From Actinoalloteichus_B caeruleus (GTDB lineage: Bacteria; Actinomycetota; Actinomycetes; Mycobacteriales; Pseudonocardiaceae), in the NCBI RefSeq assembly GCF_000718005.1, contig NZ_JODV01000005.1: a stretch of 64,000 nt of DNA; one strand, 5' to 3'. Numbering within the stretch: position 1 is the first letter of the stretch; each line of letters starts with the position of its first letter. This document shows positions 50,894-60,345 of this stretch, in pieces. Below the pieces are notes generated by a model. That model saw nothing but the letters and a program-made list of their open reading frames with translations, made no database searches and had not been told where the DNA came from. The position numbers and the translations under genes are program-made.

Positions 50894-51358
50894 ATGAGTT
50901 CCACGTCGCACGGGGAGGCCGGGTCGAACTCCGGCGGTTTCTCCGAACAGGAACGCGCCGCCATGAGGGAACGCGCCCAGGAACTGCGGAAGGAGGCGGG
51001 GCGCGGCCGAGGAGGAAAGGCGGCCGCGGACGAGGCCGACGTGCTGGCGAAGATCGGGGAGATGCCCGAACCGGACCGTTCGTCGGCGGAGCGCGTGCAC
51101 GCGATCGTCACCAGCCACGCCCCCGATCTGGCCCCGAAACTGTGGTACGGGCAGCCCGCCTACGCGAGGAAGGGGAAGGTGGTCTGCTTCTTCCGCAGCG
51201 GCGCCGCCGACAAGGAGCGCTACTCGACGTTCGGGTTCACCCCCGAGGCACGCCTCGACGACGACGGCGGCCTGTGGCCGACCTCGTACGCGGTGTCCGA
51301 GCTGGGTGACCGGGCGGCGGAGACCATCGCCGCGCTGGTCGCGAGGGCCGTGGGCTGA
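50894..51358 (+). CDS. DUF1801 protein
   Basis: A 154-residue protein. A basic N-terminus is followed by VLAKIGEMPEPDRSSAERVH, VTSHAPDLAPKLWYGQPAYA and KVVCFFRSGAADKERYSTFG, the DUF1801 pattern, related to YdhG/iron-chaperone-like proteins. Function uncertain. AGGAAAGGACC stands before the ATG. It stands alone between the AraC gene and a lipoprotein gene. Confidence 0.85.
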   Translation: MSSTSHGEAGSNSGGFSEQERAAMRERAQELRKEAGRGRGGKAAADEADVLAKIGEMPEPDRSSAERVHAIVTSHAPDLAPKLWYGQPAYARKGKVVCFFRSGAADKERYSTFGFTPEARLDDDGGLWPTSYAVSELGDRAAETIAALVARAVG

Positions 51359-51507
51359 TCGAGGACGGTGGAGGGCTCGGCCCGCGACGGCTGCCGACGG
51401 CGATGTCTCCGGCGGCCCGGCCGCCTCCCGCCAGCCGAGAGGAACCGCCCCGGCGGGGCAGGGGACCGGGCTGGTAACCCCGAGCGCCCCGCCGACGACC
51501 CACGGTC

Positions 51508-51852
51508 GTGGGAACGAGAGCGGGAGCGGTCCTCGCCGTCGCCCTGGCCGCCGTGGGGTGCGGCGGGGTGGTCGAGCGGGAACCGGACCGGACGACAGGT
51601 TTCCGGCAGGTCTCGCGGGAGGCGTTCGACGCCGACGGGCTGACGTGGCCGCTGACGGTCGACACCGCCGAGGTGGGCTGCGAGGGCGGCGGCGCGGTCG
51701 TGGTGGTCGAGGGAACCGCCTACGGCATCACCGGAGCCGCCCAGGCCGCCGGAGTCCCCGCCCTGCCCGAGGACCTGTGGGCGGACGACTCGGGGATCGG
51801 CCACGGGGTGAAGGTCACGGTGTCGGACCTGATCTCCGTCGCGGGCTGCTGA
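51508..51852 (+). CDS. DUF2511-type exported lipoprotein
   Basis: A 114-residue protein. The signal peptide (RAGAVLAVALAAVGC) has a lipobox-like AVGC at residues 15-18. A short linker leads into the DUF2511 fold: LTWPLTVDTAEVGCEGGGAV, AYGITGAAQAAG, then KVTVSDLISVAGC at the C-terminus. Two further Cys residues (about 58 and 114) may form a disulfide. YebY-like members have no established role. Starts at the GTG at 51508. Confidence 0.75.
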   Translation: MGTRAGAVLAVALAAVGCGGVVEREPDRTTGFRQVSREAFDADGLTWPLTVDTAEVGCEGGGAVVVVEGTAYGITGAAQAAGVPALPEDLWADDSGIGHGVKVTVSDLISVAGC

Positions 51853-52454
51853 CCCCGGGCCTCGCGACCGGGTCCCCCGGTCAGGTCCCGGCGGCACGAC
51901 GGGGGCGGAGGGGGCGATGTTCCGTCCGCTGCCACGGGGTGCCGGTGGTGTGGTCCGCCCGGCTCCCGCTGGCCGGGCGGATTGGGAACAGCCCCGGCTC
52001 CGCCTGGGGTCGGGTGGCTGGTGGGGCTCTCGCGCGGGCGGTCGGCCTTGACGGCGTCGGCCAGGGCCACGAAGGCGGCCGGTGAGGTTCGACGATCTCG
52101 CGTGTCTGTGCCCGAGTCGACGTCCCTCGTCGGCTCGGGCTGGCGGGCGCGCATCCCGCGTCCCGGTGGCCGTCGGCACGCCCCGCCGCGTCGGCTCGCC
52201 GCACCGACCAGGGCCCGGCTGGCCACCGCGACGAGCCCGGCGGGCGTGGCTGGTGGTTGCTCCCCCACGCGGCAGCGCCGGGTGGGGTGGCGGTTCTGGG
52301 CCCTGCTGCCGGCAGGTGGAGTGACGGGGGTCATGACCGCAGGTCAGCGGGCCCGAATTCAGGACCAACGTCCCGGGAGAACGGGACCCTGACCGTCCGC
52401 TTCCCGGCCTCCGCCGCCCCTAGCGTCCTCGCTTGAGGGCGAGAGGAGCGGGTC
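51853..52454. other. 602-base gene-free region upstream of cydA
   Basis: No supported gene was found. Frames on both strands are Arg/Pro/Gly-rich. It ends with the cydA promoter region: a DosR-like box (52358-52377), an imperfect hairpin CGGGAGAACGGGACCCTG, and GAGAGGAG before the cydA start. Confidence 0.45.
52358..52377. promoter_or_regulatory. DosR/DevR-like box upstream of cydA
   Basis: TTCAGGACCAACGTCCCGGG matches the mycobacterial DosR consensus TTSGGGACTWWAGTCCCSAA at 15 of 20 positions, with the GGAC/GTCC arms intact. It lies 78 bases before the cydA start. A DevR-type regulator gene is 9.5 kb away. Confidence 0.55.
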
Positions 52455-54002
52455 GTGGAGATCCTCGACGTGGCGCGGTGGCAGTTCGGCATCACCACCG
52501 TCTACCACTTCCTGATGGTGCCGCTGACCATCGGTTTGTCGGTCCTGGTCGCGGTGATGCAGACCGCCTGGCACCGCACGGGCAAGCCCGAGTACCTGGC
52601 GATGACCAAGTTCTGGGGCAAGTTGATGCTCATCAACTTCGCGATGGGCGTGGTGACCGGCATCGTGCAGGAATTCCAGTTCGGCATGAACTGGAGCGAG
52701 TACTCCCGGTTCGTCGGGGACGTGTTCGGCGCGCCGCTGGCGATGGAGGGCCTGGTCGCCTTCTTCGTCGAGTCGACCTTCCTCGGGTTGTGGATCTTCG
52801 GGTGGGGCCGGCTGCCGAAGCGGGTGCACCTGGCCTGCATCTGGGCCGCGTCCCTGGCGACCGTGCTCTCCGCCTACTTCATCCTCTCGGCGAACTCGTG
52901 GATGCAGCACCCCGTCGGTGTCGCCCTCGACGAGGACGGTCGGCCTCGTCTCACCTCGGTGTGGGAGCTGCTGACCAACTCCACCGTGTTGGCCGCCTTC
53001 CCGCACACCATCGCCGGGTCGTTCGCCGTCGCCGGGTCCTTCCTGGTCGGTATCGCCGCCTGGCACCTGGCCCGGCGGCACCGCGACACCCCCAAGGACG
53101 ACCCCGACCGCCGGGTCTGGCACCGCTCGCTCCGGTTGGGCGGCTGGGTCGGGGTGGTGTCCTTCGCCGCCGTCGCGATCACCGGTGACCTCCAGGCGAA
53201 GCTGATGTTCGAGCAGCAGCCCATGAAGATGGCGGCGGCGGAGGCGCTCTGCCACACCGAGGCCCCGGCCGGTTTCTCGGTGTTCGCGGTCGGGGACGTG
53301 AGCCGGCCGGACTGCGAGAGCGTCAAGAGCATCACCGTCCCCGGGCTGCTCTCGATGTTGGCGCACAGCGACTTCTCCACCGAGGTCCGGGGCGTCGAGC
53401 AACTCGTCGACGAGTACACCGAGCGGTACGGGACGAACTACCCCGACGACCCGAGGCTGGGCGAGATGGCCGGCCAACCCATCGACTACGTGCCCTCCCT
53501 GCCCATCACCTACTGGGGTTTCCGGCTCATGATCGGCTTCGGGGTGGTCGCCGCCGGGGCCTGCGCGTTCGCGTTGTGGGTGACGAGGAAGGGCCGGGTG
53601 CCCCGGTCGCGGTGGTTCGCCCCGTTGGCGCTCGCCGGCATCGCGGCCCCGTTCCTGGCCAACACCTTCGGCTGGATCTTCACCGAGATGGGCCGCCAAC
53701 CCTTCGTGGTGGTGCCCAACCCGACCGGCGTGGACGGGGTGTGGATGTACACGGCGCAGGCGGTGTCCCCAGGGGTGTCGCTGGGCTCGGCCGTGTTCTC
53801 GCTGGTCGCGCTCACCGCCGTCTACGCGGTGCTCGCCGTGGTCGAGGTGTTCCTCCTCGCCCGTTACGCCCGCGCGGGCGTGTCCGGGGTGATGCGACCG
53901 CCCTGGGAGGAGCCCGACGAGGAGGGGAAGTCGGGTGACGGCCCGGGTGGGAGTGACGGACGCGGGGGAGGCGGCGGTGACGTGCTCGCCTTCGCCTACT
54001 GA
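52455..54002 (+). CDS. cydA: Cytochrome bd oxidase subunit I
   Basis: A 515-residue integral membrane subunit that reduces oxygen with quinol, with high oxygen affinity and without proton pumping. It starts EILDVARWQFGITTVYHFLM (heme-ligand His18). MEGLVAFFVESTFLGLWIFG supplies the proton-channel Glu residues, AFPHTIAGSF a further heme ligand, and NTFGWIFTEMGRQPF the third-heme region. The periplasmic Q loop is of the short type. The C-terminal 40 residues are charged. GAGAGGAG lies before the GTG. First gene of the cydA-cydB-cydDC-kinase operon. Confidence 0.96.
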   Translation: MEILDVARWQFGITTVYHFLMVPLTIGLSVLVAVMQTAWHRTGKPEYLAMTKFWGKLMLINFAMGVVTGIVQEFQFGMNWSEYSRFVGDVFGAPLAMEGLVAFFVESTFLGLWIFGWGRLPKRVHLACIWAASLATVLSAYFILSANSWMQHPVGVALDEDGRPRLTSVWELLTNSTVLAAFPHTIAGSFAVAGSFLVGIAAWHLARRHRDTPKDDPDRRVWHRSLRLGGWVGVVSFAAVAITGDLQAKLMFEQQPMKMAAAEALCHTEAPAGFSVFAVGDVSRPDCESVKSITVPGLLSMLAHSDFSTEVRGVEQLVDEYTERYGTNYPDDPRLGEMAGQPIDYVPSLPITYWGFRLMIGFGVVAAGACAFALWVTRKGRVPRSRWFAPLALAGIAAPFLANTFGWIFTEMGRQPFVVVPNPTGVDGVWMYTAQAVSPGVSLGSAVFSLVALTAVYAVLAVVEVFLLARYARAGVSGVMRPPWEEPDEEGKSGDGPGGSDGRGGGGGDVLAFAY

Positions 54003-54088
54003 GCCCCGGGCGGGCCGTCCGCCCGCTGACCCGCCCGGCGCCCGGACCGGCCGCCCCCAGCCTGCCACCGGTTGAGAAGGAGACCGTC

Positions 54089-55096
54089 GTGGACCTGCCC
54101 ACCTTCTGGTTCTGCGTGATCGCCGTGCTGTGGCTCGGCTACTTCTTCCTGGAGGGCTTCGACTTCGGCGTCGGCATGCTGCTCGGCCCCATGACCAGGG
54201 ACGACACCGAGCGCCGGGTGATGGTGAACACCATCGGCCCGGTGTGGGACGGCAACGAGGTCTGGGTGATCGTCGCGGTCGGCGCGACCTTCGCGGCCTT
54301 CCCCGAGTGGTACGCGGCGCTGCTGTCCGGGGCCTACCTGCCGATCCTGTTCATCCTGCTGGCGTTGATCGGGCGGGGGGTGGCCTTCGAGTACCGGGGC
54401 AAGGTCGACAGCCACCGCTGGCGGCGGAACTGGGACCGGGTCATCCAGATCGGGTCGTGGATCCCGCCGCTGGGGTGGGGCCTGGTGATCACCGGCACCG
54501 CGACCGGGCTGCCGATCGACCCCAACGGTGACCTGCGCGGTGGGGTGATGGACCTGCTGCGGTTGGACACCATCCTCGGCGCGGTGGCGTTGACCGCGTT
54601 CAGCCTGCTGCACGGCGCGGTGTTCGTCGCGCTCAAGACCGACGGGACCGTCCGGCACCGGGCGCACGGGGTGGTGCGGCGGTTCGGTCCGCTGCTGCTC
54701 GCCCCGGTCCTCGCGCTGCTCGTGCTCGTCCAACTCCGCCAGGGCACATTGTGGACCGCGGTCGTGGCGGGCCTGGCGGCGGCGGCCGGGGTTCTCGCCC
54801 TGGTGTGGATGCGGCTCAACCGGGAGGGGCGGGCCTTCGCCTCGCTGGCGGTGCTGATCACCGGGGTCGTGGTGGTGCTCTTCGGTTCGCTCTACCCCAA
54901 CGTGCTGCCCTCCACGGTGGACGAGGCGTTCTCCCTGACGGTGGCCGGCGCGGCATCCAGCCCCTACACGCTGACCGTCATCACCTGGGTCGCCGCTTTC
55001 GGCACCCCAGCGGTGCTGGTCTACCAGGGCTGGACGTACTGGGTGTTCCGGCGGCGGATCAGCACGGCGAACATCCCACCGGTGCGGGTCCCGTGA
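54089..55096 (+). CDS. cydB: Cytochrome bd oxidase subunit II
   Basis: A 335-residue membrane protein with about nine helices. LPTFWFCVIAVLWLGYFFLE, GFDFGVGML and VMVNTIGPVWDGNEVWVIVA are the N-terminal signature, and LIGRGVAFEYRGK and YTLTVITWVAAFGTP follow. It forms the second half of the bd oxidase with CydA and takes part in heme-site assembly. GAGAAGGAG lies just before the GTG at 54089. It is followed 31 bases later by the CydDC transporter that helps mature the oxidase. Confidence 0.95.
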   Translation: MDLPTFWFCVIAVLWLGYFFLEGFDFGVGMLLGPMTRDDTERRVMVNTIGPVWDGNEVWVIVAVGATFAAFPEWYAALLSGAYLPILFILLALIGRGVAFEYRGKVDSHRWRRNWDRVIQIGSWIPPLGWGLVITGTATGLPIDPNGDLRGGVMDLLRLDTILGAVALTAFSLLHGAVFVALKTDGTVRHRAHGVVRRFGPLLLAPVLALLVLVQLRQGTLWTAVVAGLAAAAGVLALVWMRLNREGRAFASLAVLITGVVVVLFGSLYPNVLPSTVDEAFSLTVAGAASSPYTLTVITWVAAFGTPAVLVYQGWTYWVFRRRISTANIPPVRVP

Positions 55097-55127
55097 GGCT
55101 CCACGACCCGGTGCGGGGAGGGCGACG

Positions 55128-58100
55128 GTGCGGGGCGGGCCGGTGGCTCGGCGGTACGTCCGCATGGCGGACGCGGAGGAGGTGACGGACGGGATGGCTC
55201 TGGACACCGACCGGACCCGCCCGGAGAGTGCAGGGGTGGGAATCTCCGCTCGACGGTTCCGAGGCCCGCTCGGACCGCTGCCGGCCCTGTCGACCTCGGC
55301 CCGCCGATCGCTGGTCGTCATCGGCCTGCTCGCGGTCGCCGACGCCGTGCTGCTCGTCGCGCAGGCGGTCGGTCTTGCCACCGCGCTCACCGGGGTCGTG
55401 GTGGACCGGGTACCCGCCGGGAACGTCCTCGCGCCCCTGGGGTGGGCGGCGGCGGCGGTCCTGGGCCGGTCGGTGGTCGCGTGGGCGCTGGAGTCGACCT
55501 CGGCCCGCGCGGCCGGAGGGGTCAAACGGGAGCTGCGGTCCGCGCTGCTCGACTCGGCCCTCGGCCGTGGCCCGGAGTGGATCCACCGGGGCGGTGGGGA
55601 CGACGCCGTCGCGGGCGGGGTGGGCCGGCTCAGCAGTCTGGCGACGACCGGGCTGGACGCTCTCGACCCGTACTTCCGCGCCTACCTGCCCGCACTGGTG
55701 ACGGCGGCGGCGGTGCCGCCGCTCGTCGGCGGGTGGATCCTGCTCACCGACCCGCCGTCGGCCGCGCTGGTGTTGGTGACCGTGCCGCTGATCCCGCTGT
55801 TCGCGGCGCTCATCGGGCGCTACACCGAGCACCGCTCCCGCCGGGCGGCCGACGCCACCGCCCGGTTGTCCGGGCACCTGCTCGAACTCGTCCGGTCCCT
55901 CGGGGTGCTCACCGCGTTCCGGCGGGCCGGTCAACAGGCCGAGGCGGTGCGACGGGTCAACGAGAGCCATCGGAAGGCGAGCATGGGCACGCTGCGGGTG
56001 GCGTTCCTGTCGGCGCTGGCCCTGGAGCTGCTGGCCAGCCTGTCGGTGGCGCTGGTCGCGGTCAACATCGGCCTCCGGCTGGTCTCCGGGTCGGTGGAGC
56101 TGGTCACGGCGCTGGTCGTGCTCCTGCTCGTGCCCGAGTGCTACCGGCCGCTGCGGGCGGCGGGAGCCGCCTACCACGCCAGCGAGGACGGGGTGGAGGC
56201 CGTGCGGCGGGTGCACGAGGTGCTCGTCGGCGGTACGGCCGCGGCGGTATCGGACGGTTCCTCCGAGGCGCCGCCACCTCGGGTGGCGGAACTGCGGGTG
56301 TCCGGGCTGCGGGTCGCCCGCCGGGACCGGTTCGCGCCGGACGGCCTGTCCTTCACCGTCTCCGCCGGTCAGATCCTCCGGCTCGACGCGCCACCAGGAC
56401 CGAGCTCGGACCGGGGGCGGGTGGTCGGGGTCCGGGGCGCGGTGGCGGCGAACGACCCCCACCAGCGGCTCACCCCCGGACGGGTCCTGGCGCCGGACCG
56501 CGCCGGCGACCGGGGAATCGGTCCCAGCGGCAGCGGGAAGAGCACCACCTTCTCGGTCCTGATGGGTTTCGTCCGGCCGGACGAGGGCCAGGTCCTCGCC
56601 GACGGTCGGGACGTCACGCGGTGGGAGCCGGACCGGTGGCGGTCGGCGCTGGCCTGGGTCCCCCAGCACCCCCGGTTCACCGCGGAGACGGTCAGCGAGG
56701 AGTTGCGGTTGGCGCTGAGCGACCGGCCCGGGGCGACGGCCACCGACGCCGAGCTGGGGGAGGTAGCGGCCTCCGTCGGCGCCGCCCGGCTGCTCGGCCG
56801 GTCGGTCCGCACCCTGTCGGTCGGCGAGCGCCAGCGGGTCGCGGTCGCCCGGGCACTGCTGCGGGTGCGGCACGGGGCCAGCGTGCTGCTGCTCGACGAA
56901 CCGACCGCGAACCTGGACCGCGTCACCGCCGCGCGGGTGATGGCCGCCGTGGAGGACGCGGCCGATCGGGGGGCGGTCGTGGTGCTGGCGACGCACCGCC
57001 CCACCGCCGCCGAGGCGTCGCCCCCGCCCTCGTCCGGCGAGGCGACGACCGCGCCAGGAGGGGGCGGGGAGCCGGTGGCTGGTCCCGCCGCCAGCCGGCT
57101 TCGCGACCTGGTGGACCGGCGGACGGCCCTCGGCGTCGTCCTCGGGGCGTTCGCCCTGGCCGCGGGGGTGGCGCTCACCGGCACCGCGGCCTGGCTGATC
57201 GCCACCGCCGCCGGGCAACCACCGGTGCTCACCCTCACCGTCGCGGCGGTGTCGGTGCGCACCTTCGCGCTGTCCAAGGCGTTGCTGCGCTACCTGGAGC
57301 GGCTCGTCTCCCACGACGCGGCGTTCCGGCTGTCCGGCCGGCTGCGGGTCCGGCTGTGGAACGCCCTGGTCCGGCTCGGTCCGGCCCGGGTCCCGCGCCG
57401 TCGCGACTCCGACACGGCGGCCCGGTTGGTCGGTGACGTCGACCAGGTCCGGGACCTGGTCCCCAGGGTCCTGCTGCCGCCGGCGGCGGCACTGCTGGTC
57501 GGGGCGATGGTGGTGCTGGCCCACTCCCTGATCCTGCCGTCCGCCGGCGCGGTGACGGCGGTGGCGCTGGTGCTCGCGCTCGGCGGGGGGTCCCTGGCCG
57601 CCCTGGCCGTGCAGCGCCGGGCCGAGCGGCGGGTCGCGGCTGGTCGGCGTCGCGTCGCGGTCGGCGTCCTCGACCTGCTGGACTCCGCCGCGGACCTGGT
57701 CGCCGTTGGCGCGGCCGGGCGACGTCGCGCCGCGTTGGCCGAGGATGACCGCGAGCTCGGCCGGCAGGCCGCTCGGGCCGCGCTCGGCGCCGGTGCCGGG
57801 TCCGCCGTCCTCACCGCCGTCGTCGGCGCCGCCGCGCTGGCGAACCTGTGGCTGGGTGCGTCGGCCGTGGCCGCCGGGGCGTTGAACCCGGTGCTGGTCG
57901 CCGTGTTGGTGCTGTCCACCCTGGCGGTCGCCGAGGTCGTGGCCACCGTCCCACCCGCGGTGACCCAGGCGGGCGCGCTGCGCGACGCCCAGCGTCGCCT
58001 CGACGAGGTGTGGGGTGAGGCCGAGGACGACGGTGCCGTCGAACCCGGGGGAGCGACGACCCTGCCGTCCCCGGACGGCGAGGTGGTGCTGCGTGACGTG

Positions 58101-58796
58101 GACGCGGGGTGGCCCGGACACCGCCAGCCGGTGCTGCGGGAGGTGACGTTGCGGGTGCCCGCCGGAGCGCACGTGGCCGTGCTCGGACCGTCCGGGGCGG
58201 GGAAGTCCACCCTGCTGGCGCTCCTGCTGGGATTCGTGCCGCCGCGCACCGGCGTCGCCAGGCTGCCCGACCGGGTGGCGTGGTGCCCGCAGGACCCCGC
58301 CCTGGTTTCCACCTCCGTGCGGGAGAACCTCCGCGTCGCGCGGCCCGGGGCCGGGGACGCCGAGCTGCGGCGCGCGCTGGCGGTCGCCGGTCTCCCCGAC
58401 TGGGGTGACCGGTTGGACGCGGTGCTCGGCAGCGGCGGACTCAGCGTGTCCGGGGGTGAGGCCGCCCGGTTGGGGATCGCCAGGGCGGTCCTCGCCGCCC
58501 CCGACTCGGGGCTGGTGCTGTTGGACGAGCCGACCGCCCACCTCGACGCCAGCACCTCCCGCGAGGTGCTGGCCAGGCTGCGCGCCGAGTTCGCCGGGCG
58601 GACCGTGGTGCACGTCACGCACCGACCGGAGGAGGTGTTGGACGCCGACCTCGTCGTGGAGGTGCGCTCAGGCGCGGTTCGCGAGTACCAGGACCTCGAC
58701 CTCCTGGTGCTGGCCGGTTCGGATCGGGCGCGCACCGAGGGGGCGGCCAGCGGTGACCGCGTCAGCATTCCCCGGCAGAACACGGGGGGCGAGTAG
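55128..58796 (+). CDS. cydDC: Fused CydDC thiol-reductant ABC exporter with a 44-residue insertion at the first P-loop
   Basis: A 1222-residue double ABC exporter (CydD half, then CydC half), needed for cytochrome bd assembly; family members export cysteine or glutathione. Each half has six membrane helices and a nucleotide-binding domain. In the first, Walker A GPSGSGKST, signature TLSVGERQR and Walker B VLLLDEPTANLD are present. In the second, GPSGAGKST, SVSGGEAARLG and LVLLDEPTAHLD are present. Between LRLDAP (ending at 56393) and SGSGKS, 132 bases encode 44 extra residues that relatives do not have. GGGGAGG lies 6 bases before the GTG at 55128. The kinase start follows the stop by 1 base. 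Confidence 0.93.
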   Translation: MRGGPVARRYVRMADAEEVTDGMALDTDRTRPESAGVGISARRFRGPLGPLPALSTSARRSLVVIGLLAVADAVLLVAQAVGLATALTGVVVDRVPAGNVLAPLGWAAAAVLGRSVVAWALESTSARAAGGVKRELRSALLDSALGRGPEWIHRGGGDDAVAGGVGRLSSLATTGLDALDPYFRAYLPALVTAAAVPPLVGGWILLTDPPSAALVLVTVPLIPLFAALIGRYTEHRSRRAADATARLSGHLLELVRSLGVLTAFRRAGQQAEAVRRVNESHRKASMGTLRVAFLSALALELLASLSVALVAVNIGLRLVSGSVELVTALVVLLLVPECYRPLRAAGAAYHASEDGVEAVRRVHEVLVGGTAAAVSDGSSEAPPPRVAELRVSGLRVARRDRFAPDGLSFTVSAGQILRLDAPPGPSSDRGRVVGVRGAVAANDPHQRLTPGRVLAPDRAGDRGIGPSGSGKSTTFSVLMGFVRPDEGQVLADGRDVTRWEPDRWRSALAWVPQHPRFTAETVSEELRLALSDRPGATATDAELGEVAASVGAARLLGRSVRTLSVGERQRVAVARALLRVRHGASVLLLDEPTANLDRVTAARVMAAVEDAADRGAVVVLATHRPTAAEASPPPSSGEATTAPGGGGEPVAGPAASRLRDLVDRRTALGVVLGAFALAAGVALTGTAAWLIATAAGQPPVLTLTVAAVSVRTFALSKALLRYLERLVSHDAAFRLSGRLRVRLWNALVRLGPARVPRRRDSDTAARLVGDVDQVRDLVPRVLLPPAAALLVGAMVVLAHSLILPSAGAVTAVALVLALGGGSLAALAVQRRAERRVAAGRRRVAVGVLDLLDSAADLVAVGAAGRRRAALAEDDRELGRQAARAALGAGAGSAVLTAVVGAAALANLWLGASAVAAGALNPVLVAVLVLSTLAVAEVVATVPPAVTQAGALRDAQRRLDEVWGEAEDDGAVEPGGATTLPSPDGEVVLRDVDAGWPGHRQPVLREVTLRVPAGAHVAVLGPSGAGKSTLLALLLGFVPPRTGVARLPDRVAWCPQDPALVSTSVRENLRVARPGAGDAELRRALAVAGLPDWGDRLDAVLGSGGLSVSGGEAARLGIARAVLAAPDSGLVLLDEPTAHLDASTSREVLARLRAEFAGRTVVHVTHRPEEVLDADLVVEVRSGAVREYQDLDLLVLAGSDRARTEGAASGDRVSIPRQNTGGE

Positions 58797-58797
58797 C

Positions 58798-59961
58798 GTG
58801 GCCGCTGCCATGATGGACTCCACTCTCGCCAGGGACACCCTGGCCGCGGCGACTGAGATCACCACGGCCGCCATGTCCCACGACGAGCCCGAAGCGGTGT
58901 TGCCGCTGGTCGCGCGGAGGGCCGCCGCCCTCACCGAGGCCGATCTGTGCCTGGTGATGGTGCGCGCCGAGGACGGGAGCCTGACGGTCGAGGCCGCGCA
59001 CGCCGACCGGAACTCCGCCGGGCGGGTGCGGGACCCGATGGGCGCGGTGCTCTCCCCCCGCTCGGTGGCCTCCCGGGTCGCCCGTCGAGGGGTGCCGATG
59101 GTCGTCGACGACGTGACCGCCGATCCGAGCACCTCCCCGTTCGTGCCGCCGCAGCTGCGCGGGTACGGCCCGTTCGCCGTCGCGCCCTTCGGGACCCGGG
59201 AGCGCCGGTTGGGGGCGTTGGCGGTCTACCGGTGGCGGGGGGCGAGGTCGTTCGCGCCGACGACGGTCGAGGTGCTGGCGGCCTTCGCGGCCCAGGCGGG
59301 GTTGGCCATCGTGCTCGCCGAGGGTTCCACCGCCCGGCAACGGGTGGCGGTCTACCAGGAGCGGGAGCGGATCGCCCGCGACCTGCACGACGTCGTCGTG
59401 CAACGGCTGTACGCCGCCGGGGTGCGGCTCGACCTGCTCGGCCGTCGGCTCGCCGGCCGGCTGGAACCGGCGGACGAGGCCCGGTTGGCCGACATTGTCG
59501 AGCAGTTGGACGGCACGATCGGCGAGATCAGGGACACCGTCCGCGAGCTGCGGTCCACCGACCCGGCCGACCAGGGGGCCGCCGTCGACCTGCCCGATTC
59601 GGTGCGGGCCGAGGTGGCCACGGCGGCCGGCCTGCTCGACCTCACCCCGACCCTGGACCTGGTCGGTGGGTGTGACGACGTGCCCGTGGTGGTCGCCGAC
59701 CACGCGCGGGCGGCGCTGCGGGAGGCGCTGTCCAACGTGGTGCGCCACTCGGGAGCCCGGTCGTTGGCCGTCGAGCTGCACCGCTACCCGGGGGGCCTGC
59801 GGCTGCGGGTCGCCGACGACGGCTGCGGTATCCCCCGGGGTGTCACCCGGCGGGGGCTCCTCCACCTGGAGGAGCGGGCGGCGGCGGCCGGTGGCCAGTG
59901 CCGGGTGGAGTCCTCCCCGGACACCGGGACGACGGTGACCTGGGAGGTACCGCTGTACTGA
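58798..59961 (+). CDS. GAF-domain sensor histidine kinase (DevS/NarL-partner type)
   Basis: A 387-residue soluble kinase. The GAF domain (28-175) has VMVRAEDGSLTVEAAHADRN, RRGVPMVVDDVTADP and LGALAVYRWRGA. HisKA_3 has ERERIARDLHDVVVQRLYAA with the phosphoacceptor H197. The ATPase has ALREALSNVVRHSGARSLAV and VADDGCGIPRGV. There are no membrane helices. It starts 1 base after cydDC, so it is part of the cyd operon and may sense redox or oxygen, as DevS-like GAF kinases do. A NarL-type regulator gene is 2 kb downstream. Confidence 0.9.
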   Translation: MAAAMMDSTLARDTLAAATEITTAAMSHDEPEAVLPLVARRAAALTEADLCLVMVRAEDGSLTVEAAHADRNSAGRVRDPMGAVLSPRSVASRVARRGVPMVVDDVTADPSTSPFVPPQLRGYGPFAVAPFGTRERRLGALAVYRWRGARSFAPTTVEVLAAFAAQAGLAIVLAEGSTARQRVAVYQERERIARDLHDVVVQRLYAAGVRLDLLGRRLAGRLEPADEARLADIVEQLDGTIGEIRDTVRELRSTDPADQGAAVDLPDSVRAEVATAAGLLDLTPTLDLVGGCDDVPVVVADHARAALREALSNVVRHSGARSLAVELHRYPGGLRLRVADDGCGIPRGVTRRGLLHLEERAAAAGGQCRVESSPDTGTTVTWEVPLY

Positions 59962-60013
59962 ACCGGGGTGAGGTCGACTCGCGGTGGGGGCCGGCTGCCA
60001 CGACGATCGCCTC

Positions 60014-60268
60014 ATGACCCATGTCGTCCCGAAGCAGGGCAGGACCACCATCCCCGGGAACACGCTCATCGTCCCGACACCCGAGCACGGCCGTGAGCTG
60101 GCGCTCCAACTGGCCAGGCACTCCGTCCAGCACATCCAACCCGACCACGAGATCCTCCGCGGCGGCCGGCCTCACTACGCCACCGACCCCGACAGCCTCA
60201 TCGAGGCGGCGCAGGTGGTGGCGACGGAGTTCGCGACCATCGCCGCCGCCAACGACTACTGGCGTTGA
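60014..60268 (+). CDS. Small conserved-looking hypothetical protein
   Basis: An 84-residue protein: MTHVVPKQGRTTIPGNTLIV, then ELALQLARHSVQHIQPDHEI and AAQVVATEFATIAAANDYWR. It looks like a soluble alpha/beta mini-protein. I do not recognise the family. GACGAT lies 6 bases before the ATG and may be a leaderless -10. It lies just after the kinase and could be its last operon member. Confidence 0.55.
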   Translation: MTHVVPKQGRTTIPGNTLIVPTPEHGRELALQLARHSVQHIQPDHEILRGGRPHYATDPDSLIEAAQVVATEFATIAAANDYWR

Positions 60269-60345
60269 TCCTCCCCGGTGCCGGGCCCGTCCGGGTGCTC
60301 GCCCGGCGGTCCCGGCCCGTGGTGTGAGGCGACGGGAACCGGGCC

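Noticed and set aside
52358..52377. A Rex site before cydA
   Set aside because: No TTGTGA-N6-TCACAA-like sequence was found in the region; the DosR-like box is the better candidate.
55059..58622. A 1187-codon open frame on the minus strand opposite cydDC
   Set aside because: The product is low complexity (Gly, Arg, Gln, Pro), with no fold motifs; it mirrors the high-GC third codon positions of cydDC.
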